Part shown: positions 35,924 to 45,103 of the stretch, in pieces
How positions within the stretch are numbered: position 1 is the first letter of the stretch
How the letters are laid out: each line of letters starts with the position of its first letter
Source: Janthinobacterium rivuli
GTDB taxonomy: Bacteria > Pseudomonadota > Gammaproteobacteria > Burkholderiales > Burkholderiaceae_D
DNA length: 64,000 bases
Reading direction: 5' to 3'
Assembly (NCBI RefSeq): GCF_029690045.1
Contig: NZ_CP121464.1
Span: 1,860,001 to 1,924,000, forward strand
Notes under the pieces: model-generated
The model's input: the letters and a program-made list of their open reading frames with translations, nothing else
Told to the model about the DNA's origin: nothing
Databases searched by the model: none
Made by a program: the position numbers and the translations under genes

Positions 35924-37792
35924 ATGTGCGGTATTGCCGGTTTGATCTTCCCCTCGTCCGTTGCCGGCCTGCCTGCCGCGCTCGACGCCATGGGGCGCGC
36001 CATCGCCCACCGCGGTCCCGATGACACGGGCGTGCTCCAGGCGGCCACGGCCGATGGCGCCTGGCAGGTGGGCTTGCTGCACCGCCGCCTGTCCATCATC
36101 GATATCGCCACGGGCCACCAGCCGCTGGGCAATGAGACGGGCGACGTGCAAATCATCTTCAATGGCGAAATCTACAATTTCCAGCCCCTGCGCGACGAGT
36201 TGATCGCGCTGGGCCACCATTTCCGCACGGCATCGGATACGGAAACCATCGTGCATGCCTACGTGCAATGGGGCGAAGAGTGCGTGCAGCATTTCCGGGG
36301 CATGTTTGCGTTCGCCATCTGGGATGCGCGCAAGAATTGCCTGTTCATGGCGCGCGACCCGTTCGGCAAGAAACCCCTGTTCCTGTGGCAGCACGAGGGC
36401 AAGCTGGCTTTCGGCTCGGAAATCAAGGCGCTGCTGGCCTTGCCGGACGTGGCGCCGCAAGCGGACGAGGCCGCCATCTGGGATTATTTCGCCTACCGCT
36501 ACGTGCCGGGCCCGGCCACCTTGTTCCAGGGCATCCGCAAGCTGGCGCCCGGTTCCACGGCCACGTGGGAAAACGGCGTGCTGCGCGAGCGCGTGTATTA
36601 CACGCCGCCCGACAGCCGGCCCCGCCTGACGGCGCCGCTGCCGGCCGACCCCGTCGCCACTTTCCTCGACAAGCTCGATGAATCGGTGCGCATCCGCATG
36701 ATTTCCGACGTGCCCTTCGGCGCCTTCCTGTCCGGCGGCATCGACTCGTCGGCCATCGTGGCGCTGATGTCGCGCCATGCGGGCGTGCCCGTGAAAACTT
36801 TTTCCGTCGGTTTCAAGGAGGGCGGTTTCAGCGAACTGGCGTATGCGGCCGATATCGCGCGGCAATTTTCCACCGAACACCACGAACTGGAAGTGTCCGT
36901 CGACCAGGTCATCGCCTTGCTGCCCGACCTCGTGCGCTTCCGCGACGCCCCCGTGGCCGAGCCGTCCGACATTCCCATCTACCTGCTGGCGAAAGAATCG
37001 CGCAAGACCGTCAAGATGGTATTGACGGGCGAAGGCTCCGATGAAATCCTTGGCGGCTACCCCAAGCACGTGTACGAGCGCTATGCGGGTCATTACCAGA
37101 TGTTGCCGGGCTTGCTGCGCCGCAGCGTGATCGAGCCGGCCATCGGCGCCTTGCCGTACCGTTTCCGCCGCGCCAAGACGGCCATCGTCAACCTGGGCCT
37201 GGAAGCGTTCGACGAACGCATGCCGCGCTGGTTCGGCATGATGTCCGACCAGGAACGCTCGCGCCTGGTGGCCATGCCGGCGCCGTCGCGCCAGCGCGAT
37301 CCCGCGCTGGGCTGCGGCAGCGCCGGCAACAGCGCCTTGCGCCGCATCCTGTGCTTCGACCAGCTGAGCTGGCTGCCCGACAACCTGCTCGAACGGGGTG
37401 ACCGCATGACCATGGCCGCCTCGCTGGAAGCGCGCATGCCCTTCATGGACCACGAACTGGCCGCGTACGTGTCGAGCCTGCCGGACGAGTACCGCGTGCG
37501 CGGCCGCACTACCAAGTGGATCTTGCGCGAAGCCATGAAGCAGTTGCTGCCGGAAAATATCCTGTCGCGGCCGAAAGTGGGCTTCCGCGTGCCCGTCAAC
37601 GAATGGTTCCGCGGCCCCATGAAGGATTACCTGTACGAACACTTGACGGGCGCCGAGTCGCGCACGCGCCACTATTACCATGCGCAAGCCCTGCAGCAGG
37701 TGCTGGCCGAGCACGTGGCGGGGCGGCAAAACCACGAGAAGCTGCTGTGGAGTTTGCTCACCCTGGAAATCTGGCACCGCCAGTATCTGTGA
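35924..37792 (+). CDS. asnB: Asparagine synthase-type amidotransferase (exosortase-locus type)
   Basis: 622-residue class II glutamine amidotransferase. The N-terminal nucleophile is Cys2 (MCGIAGLIF), with RGPDDTG and FNGEIYNF in the glutaminase domain. The synthetase domain carries the PPi-loop SGGIDSSAI and LTGEGSDEILGGY. EPS and LPS loci use AsnB homologues to amidate uronic acids, so it may convert a mannuronate residue to its amide. It closely resembles amidotransferase 1 of exosortase A loci, which is notable beside an exosortase B. ATG 35924 is certain because Cys2 must follow Met. Confidence 0.88.
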   Translation: MCGIAGLIFPSSVAGLPAALDAMGRAIAHRGPDDTGVLQAATADGAWQVGLLHRRLSIIDIATGHQPLGNETGDVQIIFNGEIYNFQPLRDELIALGHHFRTASDTETIVHAYVQWGEECVQHFRGMFAFAIWDARKNCLFMARDPFGKKPLFLWQHEGKLAFGSEIKALLALPDVAPQADEAAIWDYFAYRYVPGPATLFQGIRKLAPGSTATWENGVLRERVYYTPPDSRPRLTAPLPADPVATFLDKLDESVRIRMISDVPFGAFLSGGIDSSAIVALMSRHAGVPVKTFSVGFKEGGFSELAYAADIARQFSTEHHELEVSVDQVIALLPDLVRFRDAPVAEPSDIPIYLLAKESRKTVKMVLTGEGSDEILGGYPKHVYERYAGHYQMLPGLLRRSVIEPAIGALPYRFRRAKTAIVNLGLEAFDERMPRWFGMMSDQERSRLVAMPAPSRQRDPALGCGSAGNSALRRILCFDQLSWLPDNLLERGDRMTMAASLEARMPFMDHELAAYVSSLPDEYRVRGRTTKWILREAMKQLLPENILSRPKVGFRVPVNEWFRGPMKDYLYEHLTGAESRTRHYYHAQALQQVLAEHVAGRQNHEKLLWSLLTLEIWHRQYL

Positions 37793-37799
37793 GAAGTCC

Positions 37800-39815
37800 A
37801 TGCTGAGCAACCTGTCCTGGAAACTGAACCGCTTGCGCGCCATGGGGGCGCCCGAGGTGGCGCACCGCGTGCGCGATGCCGTGCGGCAGCGGCTGCAGGC
37901 GCGCGGCTATGGCCTGGCGACGGTGCCGCCGCCCGCCGCGCGCCAGCGTTTCGGCGCGCCATGGCTGGGCTTGCCCATCGATGCCGCGCCGCACCTGGCG
38001 GCGGCCGAACGCATCCTGGCGGGCCGCTTCGACGTGTTCGCCCTGCGCGATGCGGAGCTGGGTTTCCCGCCCCAATGGAACCGCGATCCGAAGACGGGCA
38101 CCGTGGCGCCGCTGGATTTTGGCAAGACGCTCAATTACCGCGATGAAACCGTGGTGGGCGACATCAAATGCCTGTGGGAACCGAACCGCCACCTGGCCGT
38201 GGCCGACCTGGCGATGGCGTACCGCCTTGGCGGCGACCTGCGCCATGCGCACGGCGCGCAAGCCTTGCTGGAATCGTGGTGGCAACAATGCCCGTATCCA
38301 TTGGGACCGAACTGGAGCAGCGCGCTGGAACTGGCCTTGCGCCTGGTCAGCTGGTCGCATGCGTGGCATTTGCTCGGTGGCATCAACAGCCCCCTGTTTG
38401 AGGGCGCGCAAGGGCAAGCCTTCCTGCAGCGCTGGCTAGACAGCATCTACCAGCATTGCCACTTCATCGCGGGACACTTTTCGCGCCACTCGTCGGCCAA
38501 CAACCACCTGTTTGGCGAATTGACGGGCTTGCATATCGCCGCGCTCACATGGCCGTGCTGGCCGGAAAGCGCCGGCTGGCTGGCGCAGACAGAACGCGAA
38601 CTGGAAGCGCAGGCGCTCAAACAAAACGGTCCGGATGGCGTGAACCGCGAGCAAGCCATTTATTATCAGCACACGGTGGCCGACGAAATGCTGCTGTGCG
38701 TGCTGGCGGGCCGCGCGAATGGCCGGCCCCGCTCGGACGCTTTTTTGCGGCGCCTGGAAGCCATGCTGGAATTTCTGGCCGCCATGACGAATGTGGCGGG
38801 CGAGGTGCCGATGATCGGCGACGCCGACGACGCGCTGCTGGCGCACTGGGACAAGGCAGCGGACGCCAATCCCTACACCTCGCTGCTGGCCAGCGGCGCG
38901 GCCCTGTTCGGGCGCGCCGACTTCAAGGCCAGGGCGCGCACTTTCGACGAGAAAAGCGCCTGGCTGCTGGGCGAGGCGGGGAGCCAGGCGTTTGACGCCT
39001 TGCCCGACCTTGCGCCCGATACCTTGCCGCGCGCCTTCCCCGATGGCGGCTATTACGTGATGGGCGCCGGCTTTGGCACGCCCGGTGAAGTGCGCCTGAT
39101 TGCCGATGCCGGCCCGCTGGGCTACCTGGGCATTGCCGCGCACGGCCACGCCGATGCGCTGGCGCTGACCTTGTCCGTGGCGGGCCAGATGGTGCTGGTC
39201 GATCCGGGCACGTATGCCTACCATACGCAAAAACAGTGGCGCGATTATTTTCGCGGCACCAGCGCGCACAACACCGTGCGCATCGATGGCCGCGACCAGT
39301 CCGAGTCCGGTGGCAACTTCCTGTGGCTGCGCAAGGCCAGCGCGCAGTGCCTGGCGTGGCGTGACGATGCCGATGGGCAATTCTGGAGCGCCAGTCACGA
39401 TGGCTACCTGGGCTTGAAAGATGCCGTGCTACACCGGCGCGACGTGCGCGTGGCACCTGGCGCCGCGCGGATCGTCGTCGACGACGTGTTCGCATGCCAG
39501 GGCGCGCATGAGGTGGAGCTGTTCTGGCACTTCGATCCCCGCTGCCGCGTGCGGCTGGACGGCCAGGTAGTGCGGGTGGCGGGTGACGCCTTCGCGCTGG
39601 ACGTGCATTTACCGCCGTTGCAGGATGCCTCCGTGCAACTGGTGCGCGGCAGCGACAATCCGCCGCTGGGCTGGATCTCGAACCGCTTCGATGAAAAACA
39701 GGCTGCGCCTGTGTTGGTCTGGCGCGGGCGGCTGCAAGGCGCGGCCACCTTGCGCACGGAGTTTCACCTGAGTTTGGCTACCCCTGATCTGTCAGAAAAT
39801 ACGAGGAAAACATGA
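37800..39815 (+). CDS. Heparinase II/III family protein (putative uronate lyase)
   Basis: 671-residue protein without an obvious signal peptide. The N-terminal alpha/alpha toroid includes NRHLAVADLAMAYRLGGD and HFSRHSSANNHLFGELTGL. The C-terminal beta-sandwich has the catalytic-type region GIAAHGHADALALTLSVAG and TSAHNTVRIDG. Such proteins are standard members of exosortase-linked EPS loci. Unlike the lyase at 30983 it appears cytosolic or exported by another route. ATG 37800 follows GAGAAG, 7 bp after asnB. The end overlaps algD (ATGA). Confidence 0.86.
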   Translation: MLSNLSWKLNRLRAMGAPEVAHRVRDAVRQRLQARGYGLATVPPPAARQRFGAPWLGLPIDAAPHLAAAERILAGRFDVFALRDAELGFPPQWNRDPKTGTVAPLDFGKTLNYRDETVVGDIKCLWEPNRHLAVADLAMAYRLGGDLRHAHGAQALLESWWQQCPYPLGPNWSSALELALRLVSWSHAWHLLGGINSPLFEGAQGQAFLQRWLDSIYQHCHFIAGHFSRHSSANNHLFGELTGLHIAALTWPCWPESAGWLAQTERELEAQALKQNGPDGVNREQAIYYQHTVADEMLLCVLAGRANGRPRSDAFLRRLEAMLEFLAAMTNVAGEVPMIGDADDALLAHWDKAADANPYTSLLASGAALFGRADFKARARTFDEKSAWLLGEAGSQAFDALPDLAPDTLPRAFPDGGYYVMGAGFGTPGEVRLIADAGPLGYLGIAAHGHADALALTLSVAGQMVLVDPGTYAYHTQKQWRDYFRGTSAHNTVRIDGRDQSESGGNFLWLRKASAQCLAWRDDADGQFWSASHDGYLGLKDAVLHRRDVRVAPGAARIVVDDVFACQGAHEVELFWHFDPRCRVRLDGQVVRVAGDAFALDVHLPPLQDASVQLVRGSDNPPLGWISNRFDEKQAAPVLVWRGRLQGAATLRTEFHLSLATPDLSENTRKT

Positions 39816-41122
39816 AAATTAGCATATTTGGTTTGGGTTATGTGGGTGCCGTCTCGGCTGGTTGCCTGGCAACGGATGGACACGAAGTCATCGGCGTCGA
39901 TCCGAACAGGACCAAGGTGGAGCTGATCAACCAGGGCACCACGCCCATCATTGAAAAAGACATCGGCGAGATGATCGCCGCCACCGTGAAAAGCGGCCAT
40001 TTGCGTGCCACGGCGGACGTGCGCGACGCCGTCTTTGGCTCGGACATGTCGCTCATCTGCGTGGGTACGCCTTCGCAGCTCAATGGCAACCTGGACCTGA
40101 GCCACGTGCGCAAGGTGTGCCAGGAAATCGGCGCCGCCATCCGTGAAAAGGATACTTTCCACGTCGTCGTGGCGCGCTCGACCATGCTGCCCGGCTCCAT
40201 GCGCTCGCTCGTCATCCCGACCCTGGAAGCGGCCTCGGGCAAGGTGGCCGGCGTCGATTTCGGCGTGTGCAACAACCCGGAATTCCTGCGCGAAGGCACG
40301 GCCGTCTACGATTACTACAATCCGCCGAAGACGGTGATTGGCGAATCCGACGAAAAGGCGGGCGCGCTGCTGGTGCAGCTGTATGAAAAGATGGATGCGC
40401 CGCTGGTGCGCACGGACGTGGAAACGGCCGAGATGGTCAAGTACACGGACAATACCTGGCACGCCGTCAAGGTGGCGTTCGCCAATGAAATCGGCAACAT
40501 CTGCAAGGCCGTCGGCATCGATGGCCACACGGTGATGGAGATTTTCTGCCAGGACACCAAACTGAACCTGTCGCCGTACTACATGAAGCCGGGCTTTGCC
40601 TTCGGCGGCTCGTGCCTGCCGAAAGACGTGCGCGCGCTGACCTACAAGGCGCGCAGCCTGGACCTCGATTTGCCGCTGCTTAACTCCATCCTGGCATCGA
40701 ACCAGAAGCAAGTGGAAAAAGGCATCAAGATGATCGTCGACAAGGGCGCGCGCAAGGTGGGCATCCTGGGCTTCTCGTTCAAGGCCGGCACGGACGACTT
40801 GCGCGAGTCGCCGCTGGTCGATGTCATCGAGTATCTGCTGGGCAAGGGCTACGAGCTGAAGCTGTACGACAAGAACGTCAACCTGGCCGCCTTGACTGGC
40901 GCCAACCAGGATTACATCCTGAACATGATCCCGCACATTTCCAAGTTGATGGTGGACAATATGCAAGACGTGCTCGATTTTGCCGATACCATCGTCATCG
41001 GCAACGGCGCGGCCGAATTCAAGAGCGTGCCAGGCAGCCTGCAGCCGCACCAGCATATCGTCGACCTGGTGCGCATCAGCAAAGAACAAAGTGGAGAGCA
41101 ATATGACGGCATCTGCTGGTAA
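39812..41122 (+). CDS. algD: GDP-mannose 6-dehydrogenase
   Basis: 436-residue UDP-glucose/GDP-mannose dehydrogenase family enzyme that oxidises GDP-mannose twice with NAD to GDP-mannuronate. The NAD motif FGLGYVGAV is near residue 6. The catalytic Cys268 lies in FGGSCLPKDVRAL, the same position as in Pseudomonas AlgD, and the C-terminus ends GICW as AlgD does. Similarity to AlgD is visible along the full length, which separates it from UDP-glucose dehydrogenases. SD GAGGAAAAC precedes the ATG, which overlaps the lyase stop. The donor can be made by ManC at 43587. Confidence 0.92.
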   Translation: MKISIFGLGYVGAVSAGCLATDGHEVIGVDPNRTKVELINQGTTPIIEKDIGEMIAATVKSGHLRATADVRDAVFGSDMSLICVGTPSQLNGNLDLSHVRKVCQEIGAAIREKDTFHVVVARSTMLPGSMRSLVIPTLEAASGKVAGVDFGVCNNPEFLREGTAVYDYYNPPKTVIGESDEKAGALLVQLYEKMDAPLVRTDVETAEMVKYTDNTWHAVKVAFANEIGNICKAVGIDGHTVMEIFCQDTKLNLSPYYMKPGFAFGGSCLPKDVRALTYKARSLDLDLPLLNSILASNQKQVEKGIKMIVDKGARKVGILGFSFKAGTDDLRESPLVDVIEYLLGKGYELKLYDKNVNLAALTGANQDYILNMIPHISKLMVDNMQDVLDFADTIVIGNGAAEFKSVPGSLQPHQHIVDLVRISKEQSGEQYDGICW

Positions 41123-42365
41123 CACCGTGGCAGGGCAGCCGCGGCGCGTGCTGATCCTGGTGGAAAACCTGCCGTCGCCGTTCGACCGGCGCGTGTGGCA
41201 GGAAGCGACCACCCTGCATGCGAATGGTTATGAAGTGTCGATCATTTGCCCGACGGGCAAGGGCTACGAGTCGCGCTACGAAGCCATCGACGGCATCCAT
41301 ATCTACCGCTACAACTTGCCGCTGGAAGCGGAAGGAGCCAAGGGATACCTGGTCGAATATACACTGGCGCTGTTCCACACCTTCCGCCTGGCGTGGAAAG
41401 TGCATTTCGCGCGCGGCTTCGACGTCATCCACGCCTGCAATCCGCCCGACTTGCTGTTCCTCATCGGCGGCTTCTTCAAGTTGACGATGGGCAAGCGTTT
41501 TCTGTTCGACCACCATGACATCAATCCGGAGCTGTACGAAGCCAAGTTCGGCCGGCGCGATTTCTTTTACAAGCTGATGGTGCTGTTCGAGCGCTGGTCG
41601 TTCCAGAGCGCCGACGTGTCGATCGCCACCAACGAGTCGTACAAGAAGATCGCCATCGAGCGCGGTGGCATGCGGCCCGAGGATGTTTACGTGGTGCGCA
41701 GCGGGCCCAAGTTGGACCGCCTGCGCGTGCTGCCGCCCGTGCCGGAACTCAAGAAGGGCCGCACTTACCTGGTCGGCTACGTGGGCGTGATGGGCGCGCA
41801 GGAAGGCATCGATCTGCTGCTGCAGGCGGCGCAATACATCGTGCAGACCCTCAAGCGCGAGGATGTGCACTTCGGGCTGGTGGGCGGCGGCACGTCGCTG
41901 GAACAGATGAAGCAGATGGCGCAGGACCTGGGCATCGCCGACTACGTGACGTTTACCGGGCGCGTGCCGGACCAGCAATTGCTGGAAATGCTCAACACGT
42001 CGGACGTGTGCGTGAACCCGGACGTGGCCAACGACATGAACGACAAGTCGACCATGAACAAGATCATGGAATACATGGCGCTGGGCAAACCGATCGTTCA
42101 GTTTGATCTGGTCGAGGGCAAGGTGTCCGCGCAGCAGGCATCCTTGTATGCCTTGAAGAACGACCCCATCGACATGGCGCGCAAGATCGTCGAATTGCTG
42201 GACGACCCGGCCCGCCGCGAGCAGATGGGCGCGTTCGGCCGCCATCGCGTGATCAACGAGCTGGAGTGGGAATATGAAGCGCCCAAGCTGCTGGCCGCGT
42301 ATGCGCGCCTGTTTCCCGCCGCCGCGCCCGCCGTTTCCGTAACCTTGAGCAAGGATGGCCGCTGA
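41103..42365 (+). CDS. Glycosyltransferase family 4
   Basis: 420-residue GT-B enzyme. The opening is RRVLILVENLPSPFDRRVWQEATTL, followed by FDHHDINPELYEAKFG. The donor domain includes YVGVMGAQEGIDLLLQAA and VCVNPDVANDMNDKSTMNKIMEYMALGKPIV. The type is common in uronate-containing EPS loci. ATG 41103 has GGAGAG upstream and overlaps the algD end by 20 bp, so the two are coupled. It may use the GDP-mannuronate made by AlgD; donor not provable. Confidence 0.9.
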   Translation: MTASAGNTVAGQPRRVLILVENLPSPFDRRVWQEATTLHANGYEVSIICPTGKGYESRYEAIDGIHIYRYNLPLEAEGAKGYLVEYTLALFHTFRLAWKVHFARGFDVIHACNPPDLLFLIGGFFKLTMGKRFLFDHHDINPELYEAKFGRRDFFYKLMVLFERWSFQSADVSIATNESYKKIAIERGGMRPEDVYVVRSGPKLDRLRVLPPVPELKKGRTYLVGYVGVMGAQEGIDLLLQAAQYIVQTLKREDVHFGLVGGGTSLEQMKQMAQDLGIADYVTFTGRVPDQQLLEMLNTSDVCVNPDVANDMNDKSTMNKIMEYMALGKPIVQFDLVEGKVSAQQASLYALKNDPIDMARKIVELLDDPARREQMGAFGRHRVINELEWEYEAPKLLAAYARLFPAAAPAVSVTLSKDGR

Positions 42366-42398
42366 AGTGCGTCCCACCCTGATGGAGCATGCTAGACG

Positions 42399-43553
42399 AT
42401 GAAAGCAATGATACTGGCGGCAGGCAAGGGCACGCGCGTGCAGCCCCTGACCTATGATTTGCCCAAGCCGATGATTCCCATCCTGGGCAAGCCCGTGATG
42501 GCTTATCTGGTGGAACACCTGGCGCAGCATGGCGTGACCGACATCATGGTCAACGTCAGCTACCTGCATGAAAAGATCGAGGAGTATTTCGGCGAAGGCC
42601 ATCAGTTTGGCGTGCGCATCGGATACTCGTTCGAAGGCTATACGAACGATGCGGGCGAGGTCGTGCCGCAACCGCTCGGTTCGGCCGGCGGCATGAAGAA
42701 GATCCAGGAGTTCGGCGGCTTTTTCGACGACACGACGATCGTGCTGTGCGGCGACGCCTTGATCGACCTCGACCTGGAAGCGGCCCTGCGCGAGCATCGC
42801 AGCAAGGGCGCGCTGGCGTCCGTCATCACCCTGGAAGTGCCTTGGGACAAGGTATCGAGTTATGGCGTTGTGGTCAGCGACGAAGACGGGCGCATCCGCG
42901 CCTTCCAGGAAAAGCCGGCGCAGGCCGATGCGCAGTCCAATTGCGTCAGTACCGGCATCTATATTATCGAGCCGGCCGTGCTGGACCTGATTCCCGCCGG
43001 CCAGCCCTTTGATATCGGTTCGCAACTGTTTCCCTTGCTGGTCGCGCAAGGCTTGCCCTTCTATGCGCAAAAGCGCCAGTACAACTGGATCGATATCGGC
43101 AGCATCAAAGATTACTGGGAAGTGCTGCAAAGCGTGCTGATGGGAAAAGTGGCCAATTTGCACGTGCCGGGCACCCAGATCGCCGATGGCGTGTGGGCCG
43201 GCCTGAATACGAGCATCGACTGGAGCGGCGGCACGCGCATCGAAGGCCCCGTCTACATCGGCTCGGGCTGCCGCATCGAGGCGGGCACGACCATCATCGG
43301 GCCGGCCTGGATCGGCCATGGCAGCCATGTCTGCGGCGGCGCCGAGGTGGTGCGCAGCGTGCTGTTCGAGTACACGCGCGTGCTGCCTGGCGTGCTGCTT
43401 GATGAAATGATCGTCTTCAAGGATTATAGTGTCGACCGTGCCGGCCAGATGCGCCATGTCTCCGACTATGAGAAAGATGCCTGGGGCAATGCGCGCGACC
43501 GGCGCAGCCTGCGCCGCGATGAAACGCCGCCGGCCCTGTATGCTGCCCAATAA
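42399..43553 (+). CDS. NDP-sugar pyrophosphorylase (mannose-1-P guanylyltransferase-like) with LbH tail
   Basis: 384-residue nucleotidyltransferase. The N-terminal signature is ILAAGKGTRVQPLTYDLPKPMIPILGKP; the metal and product motif is LCGDALIDLD. The C-terminal region forms left-handed beta-helix hexapeptides (IEGPVYIGSGCRIEAGTTIIGPAWIG). Members include GDP-mannose, glucose-1-phosphate uridylyl and thymidylyl transferases. With manC next door it may make a second nucleotide sugar rather than duplicate GDP-mannose. Confidence 0.86.
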   Translation: MKAMILAAGKGTRVQPLTYDLPKPMIPILGKPVMAYLVEHLAQHGVTDIMVNVSYLHEKIEEYFGEGHQFGVRIGYSFEGYTNDAGEVVPQPLGSAGGMKKIQEFGGFFDDTTIVLCGDALIDLDLEAALREHRSKGALASVITLEVPWDKVSSYGVVVSDEDGRIRAFQEKPAQADAQSNCVSTGIYIIEPAVLDLIPAGQPFDIGSQLFPLLVAQGLPFYAQKRQYNWIDIGSIKDYWEVLQSVLMGKVANLHVPGTQIADGVWAGLNTSIDWSGGTRIEGPVYIGSGCRIEAGTTIIGPAWIGHGSHVCGGAEVVRSVLFEYTRVLPGVLLDEMIVFKDYSVDRAGQMRHVSDYEKDAWGNARDRRSLRRDETPPALYAAQ

Positions 43554-43586
43554 TGCTGCCCAATAAACTGTTTGTGAAATGAAACC

Positions 43587-45041
43587 ATGAAAATTTACCC
43601 AGTCATCTTGTCCGGCGGTTCGGGCACCCGTTTATGGCCGCTGTCGCGCGCCGTGCTGCCCAAGCAACTATTGCCGCTGGTAACGGACAAGACCATGCTG
43701 CAGGAAACGGCGCTGCGCGTCACCAGCCTGCCCAACCGCCGTGCCGGCGATAGCGGACTGGCCGGTTTCGAGGTCATGCCGCCGCTGGTGGTGTGCGGCA
43801 ATGAGCACCGCTTCATGGTGGCCGAGCAACTGCGCGAAATCGGCTTGCCGCCGCTGGGCATCTTGCTTGAACCCGTGGGGCGCAACACGGCGCCGGCCGT
43901 GGCCGTTGCCGCGCAATACCTGCTGGCCATCGACCCGCAGGCGCTGATGCTGGTCTTGCCGGCCGACCATGTCATCACCGACGTGGCCGCGTTTCACCAG
44001 GCCATCGCCGAGGCGGCACTGCTGGCGGCCGATGGCGCGCTGGCCACCTTCGGCATCGTGCCGACGGCGCCGGAAACGGGCTATGGCTACATCCGCAGCG
44101 GCGCGCCCGTCAGCCCGGGCGCCGTGGGCTGCAAGGTCGAGCGTTTCGTGGAAAAGCCGGACCTGGCCACGGCGCAGTCGTTCCTTGCCGCTGGTAATTA
44201 TTTCTGGAACAGCGGCATGTTCATGTTCCGCGCCGAACGCTATCTGGGCGAGCTGGGGCAATTCCAGCCCGCCATGCTGGCCGCCTGTGAAACGGCCGTG
44301 CGCGACGGCTACCGCGACCTCGATTTCTGCCGCCTGGAAGAAAAGGCCTTCGCCGCCTGCCCCTCCGATTCGATCGACTATGCCGTGATGGAGCATACGG
44401 CGCATGCGGTGGTGCTGCCGGCCGCCATCGGCTGGAGCGATGTCGGTTCCTGGTCGGCCCTGTGGGAAGTGCAAGCTGGGGACGCCAACGGCAACGTGGT
44501 GCGCGGCGACGTGTATCTCGATGGCGTGCGCAATTGCCTGGTGCGCGCCGAGCGCCGCATGGTGGCCGTGCTGGGCGTGCAGGACTTGATCGTGGTGGAA
44601 ACGGACGACGCCATCCTGGTGGCGCACAAGGACCAGGTGCAGCGCGTGAAACAGGTGGTTGACCACTTGAAGCAGGCGGGGCGCAGTGAACACGTGCAGC
44701 ACCGCAAGGTGTACCGCCCGTGGGGCAGTTATGAAGGCATCGATATCGGCGAGCGCTTCCAGGTCAAGCGCATCACCGTCAATCCGGGCGGCAAGCTGTC
44801 CTTGCAGATGCACCATCACCGCGCCGAACACTGGGTGGTGGTCAGCGGCACGGCGCAAGTGACGTGCGGCGAGAAAGTGACTTTACTGACGGAAAACGAA
44901 TCGACCTACATTCCCATCGGCATGACGCACCGGCTGGAAAACCCGGGCAAGCTGCCCTTGCACCTGATCGAAGTACAGTCGGGCAGCTACCTGGGCGAAG
45001 ACGACATCGTGCGCCTGGAGGATGTCTACCAGCGCGCCTGA
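43587..45041 (+). CDS. manC: Bifunctional mannose-1-phosphate guanylyltransferase/mannose-6-phosphate isomerase
   Basis: 484-residue type II enzyme. The N-terminal guanylyltransferase signature is ILSGGSGTRLWPLSR, with FVEKPD and WNSGMFMF. The C-terminal cupin isomerase carries the metal-binding QMHHHRAEHWVVVSG and the late HRLENPGKLPLHLIEVQSG. It supplies GDP-mannose from fructose-6-phosphate when a phosphomannomutase is provided elsewhere; no mutase gene is in the window. GDP-mannose then feeds AlgD. Confidence 0.94.
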   Translation: MKIYPVILSGGSGTRLWPLSRAVLPKQLLPLVTDKTMLQETALRVTSLPNRRAGDSGLAGFEVMPPLVVCGNEHRFMVAEQLREIGLPPLGILLEPVGRNTAPAVAVAAQYLLAIDPQALMLVLPADHVITDVAAFHQAIAEAALLAADGALATFGIVPTAPETGYGYIRSGAPVSPGAVGCKVERFVEKPDLATAQSFLAAGNYFWNSGMFMFRAERYLGELGQFQPAMLAACETAVRDGYRDLDFCRLEEKAFAACPSDSIDYAVMEHTAHAVVLPAAIGWSDVGSWSALWEVQAGDANGNVVRGDVYLDGVRNCLVRAERRMVAVLGVQDLIVVETDDAILVAHKDQVQRVKQVVDHLKQAGRSEHVQHRKVYRPWGSYEGIDIGERFQVKRITVNPGGKLSLQMHHHRAEHWVVVSGTAQVTCGEKVTLLTENESTYIPIGMTHRLENPGKLPLHLIEVQSGSYLGEDDIVRLEDVYQRA

Positions 45042-45103
45042 TGGCGCTATAATCGGAGGGCAGCCGCGCCCTTGGCCGCCTGCCTCCGATCCCTCCCTTA
45101 CCG

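Noticed and set aside
41076..43550. Minus-strand open frame of 824 codons opposite a glycosyltransferase and a nucleotidyltransferase
   Set aside because: Crosses two well-supported + strand genes and has no domain features.
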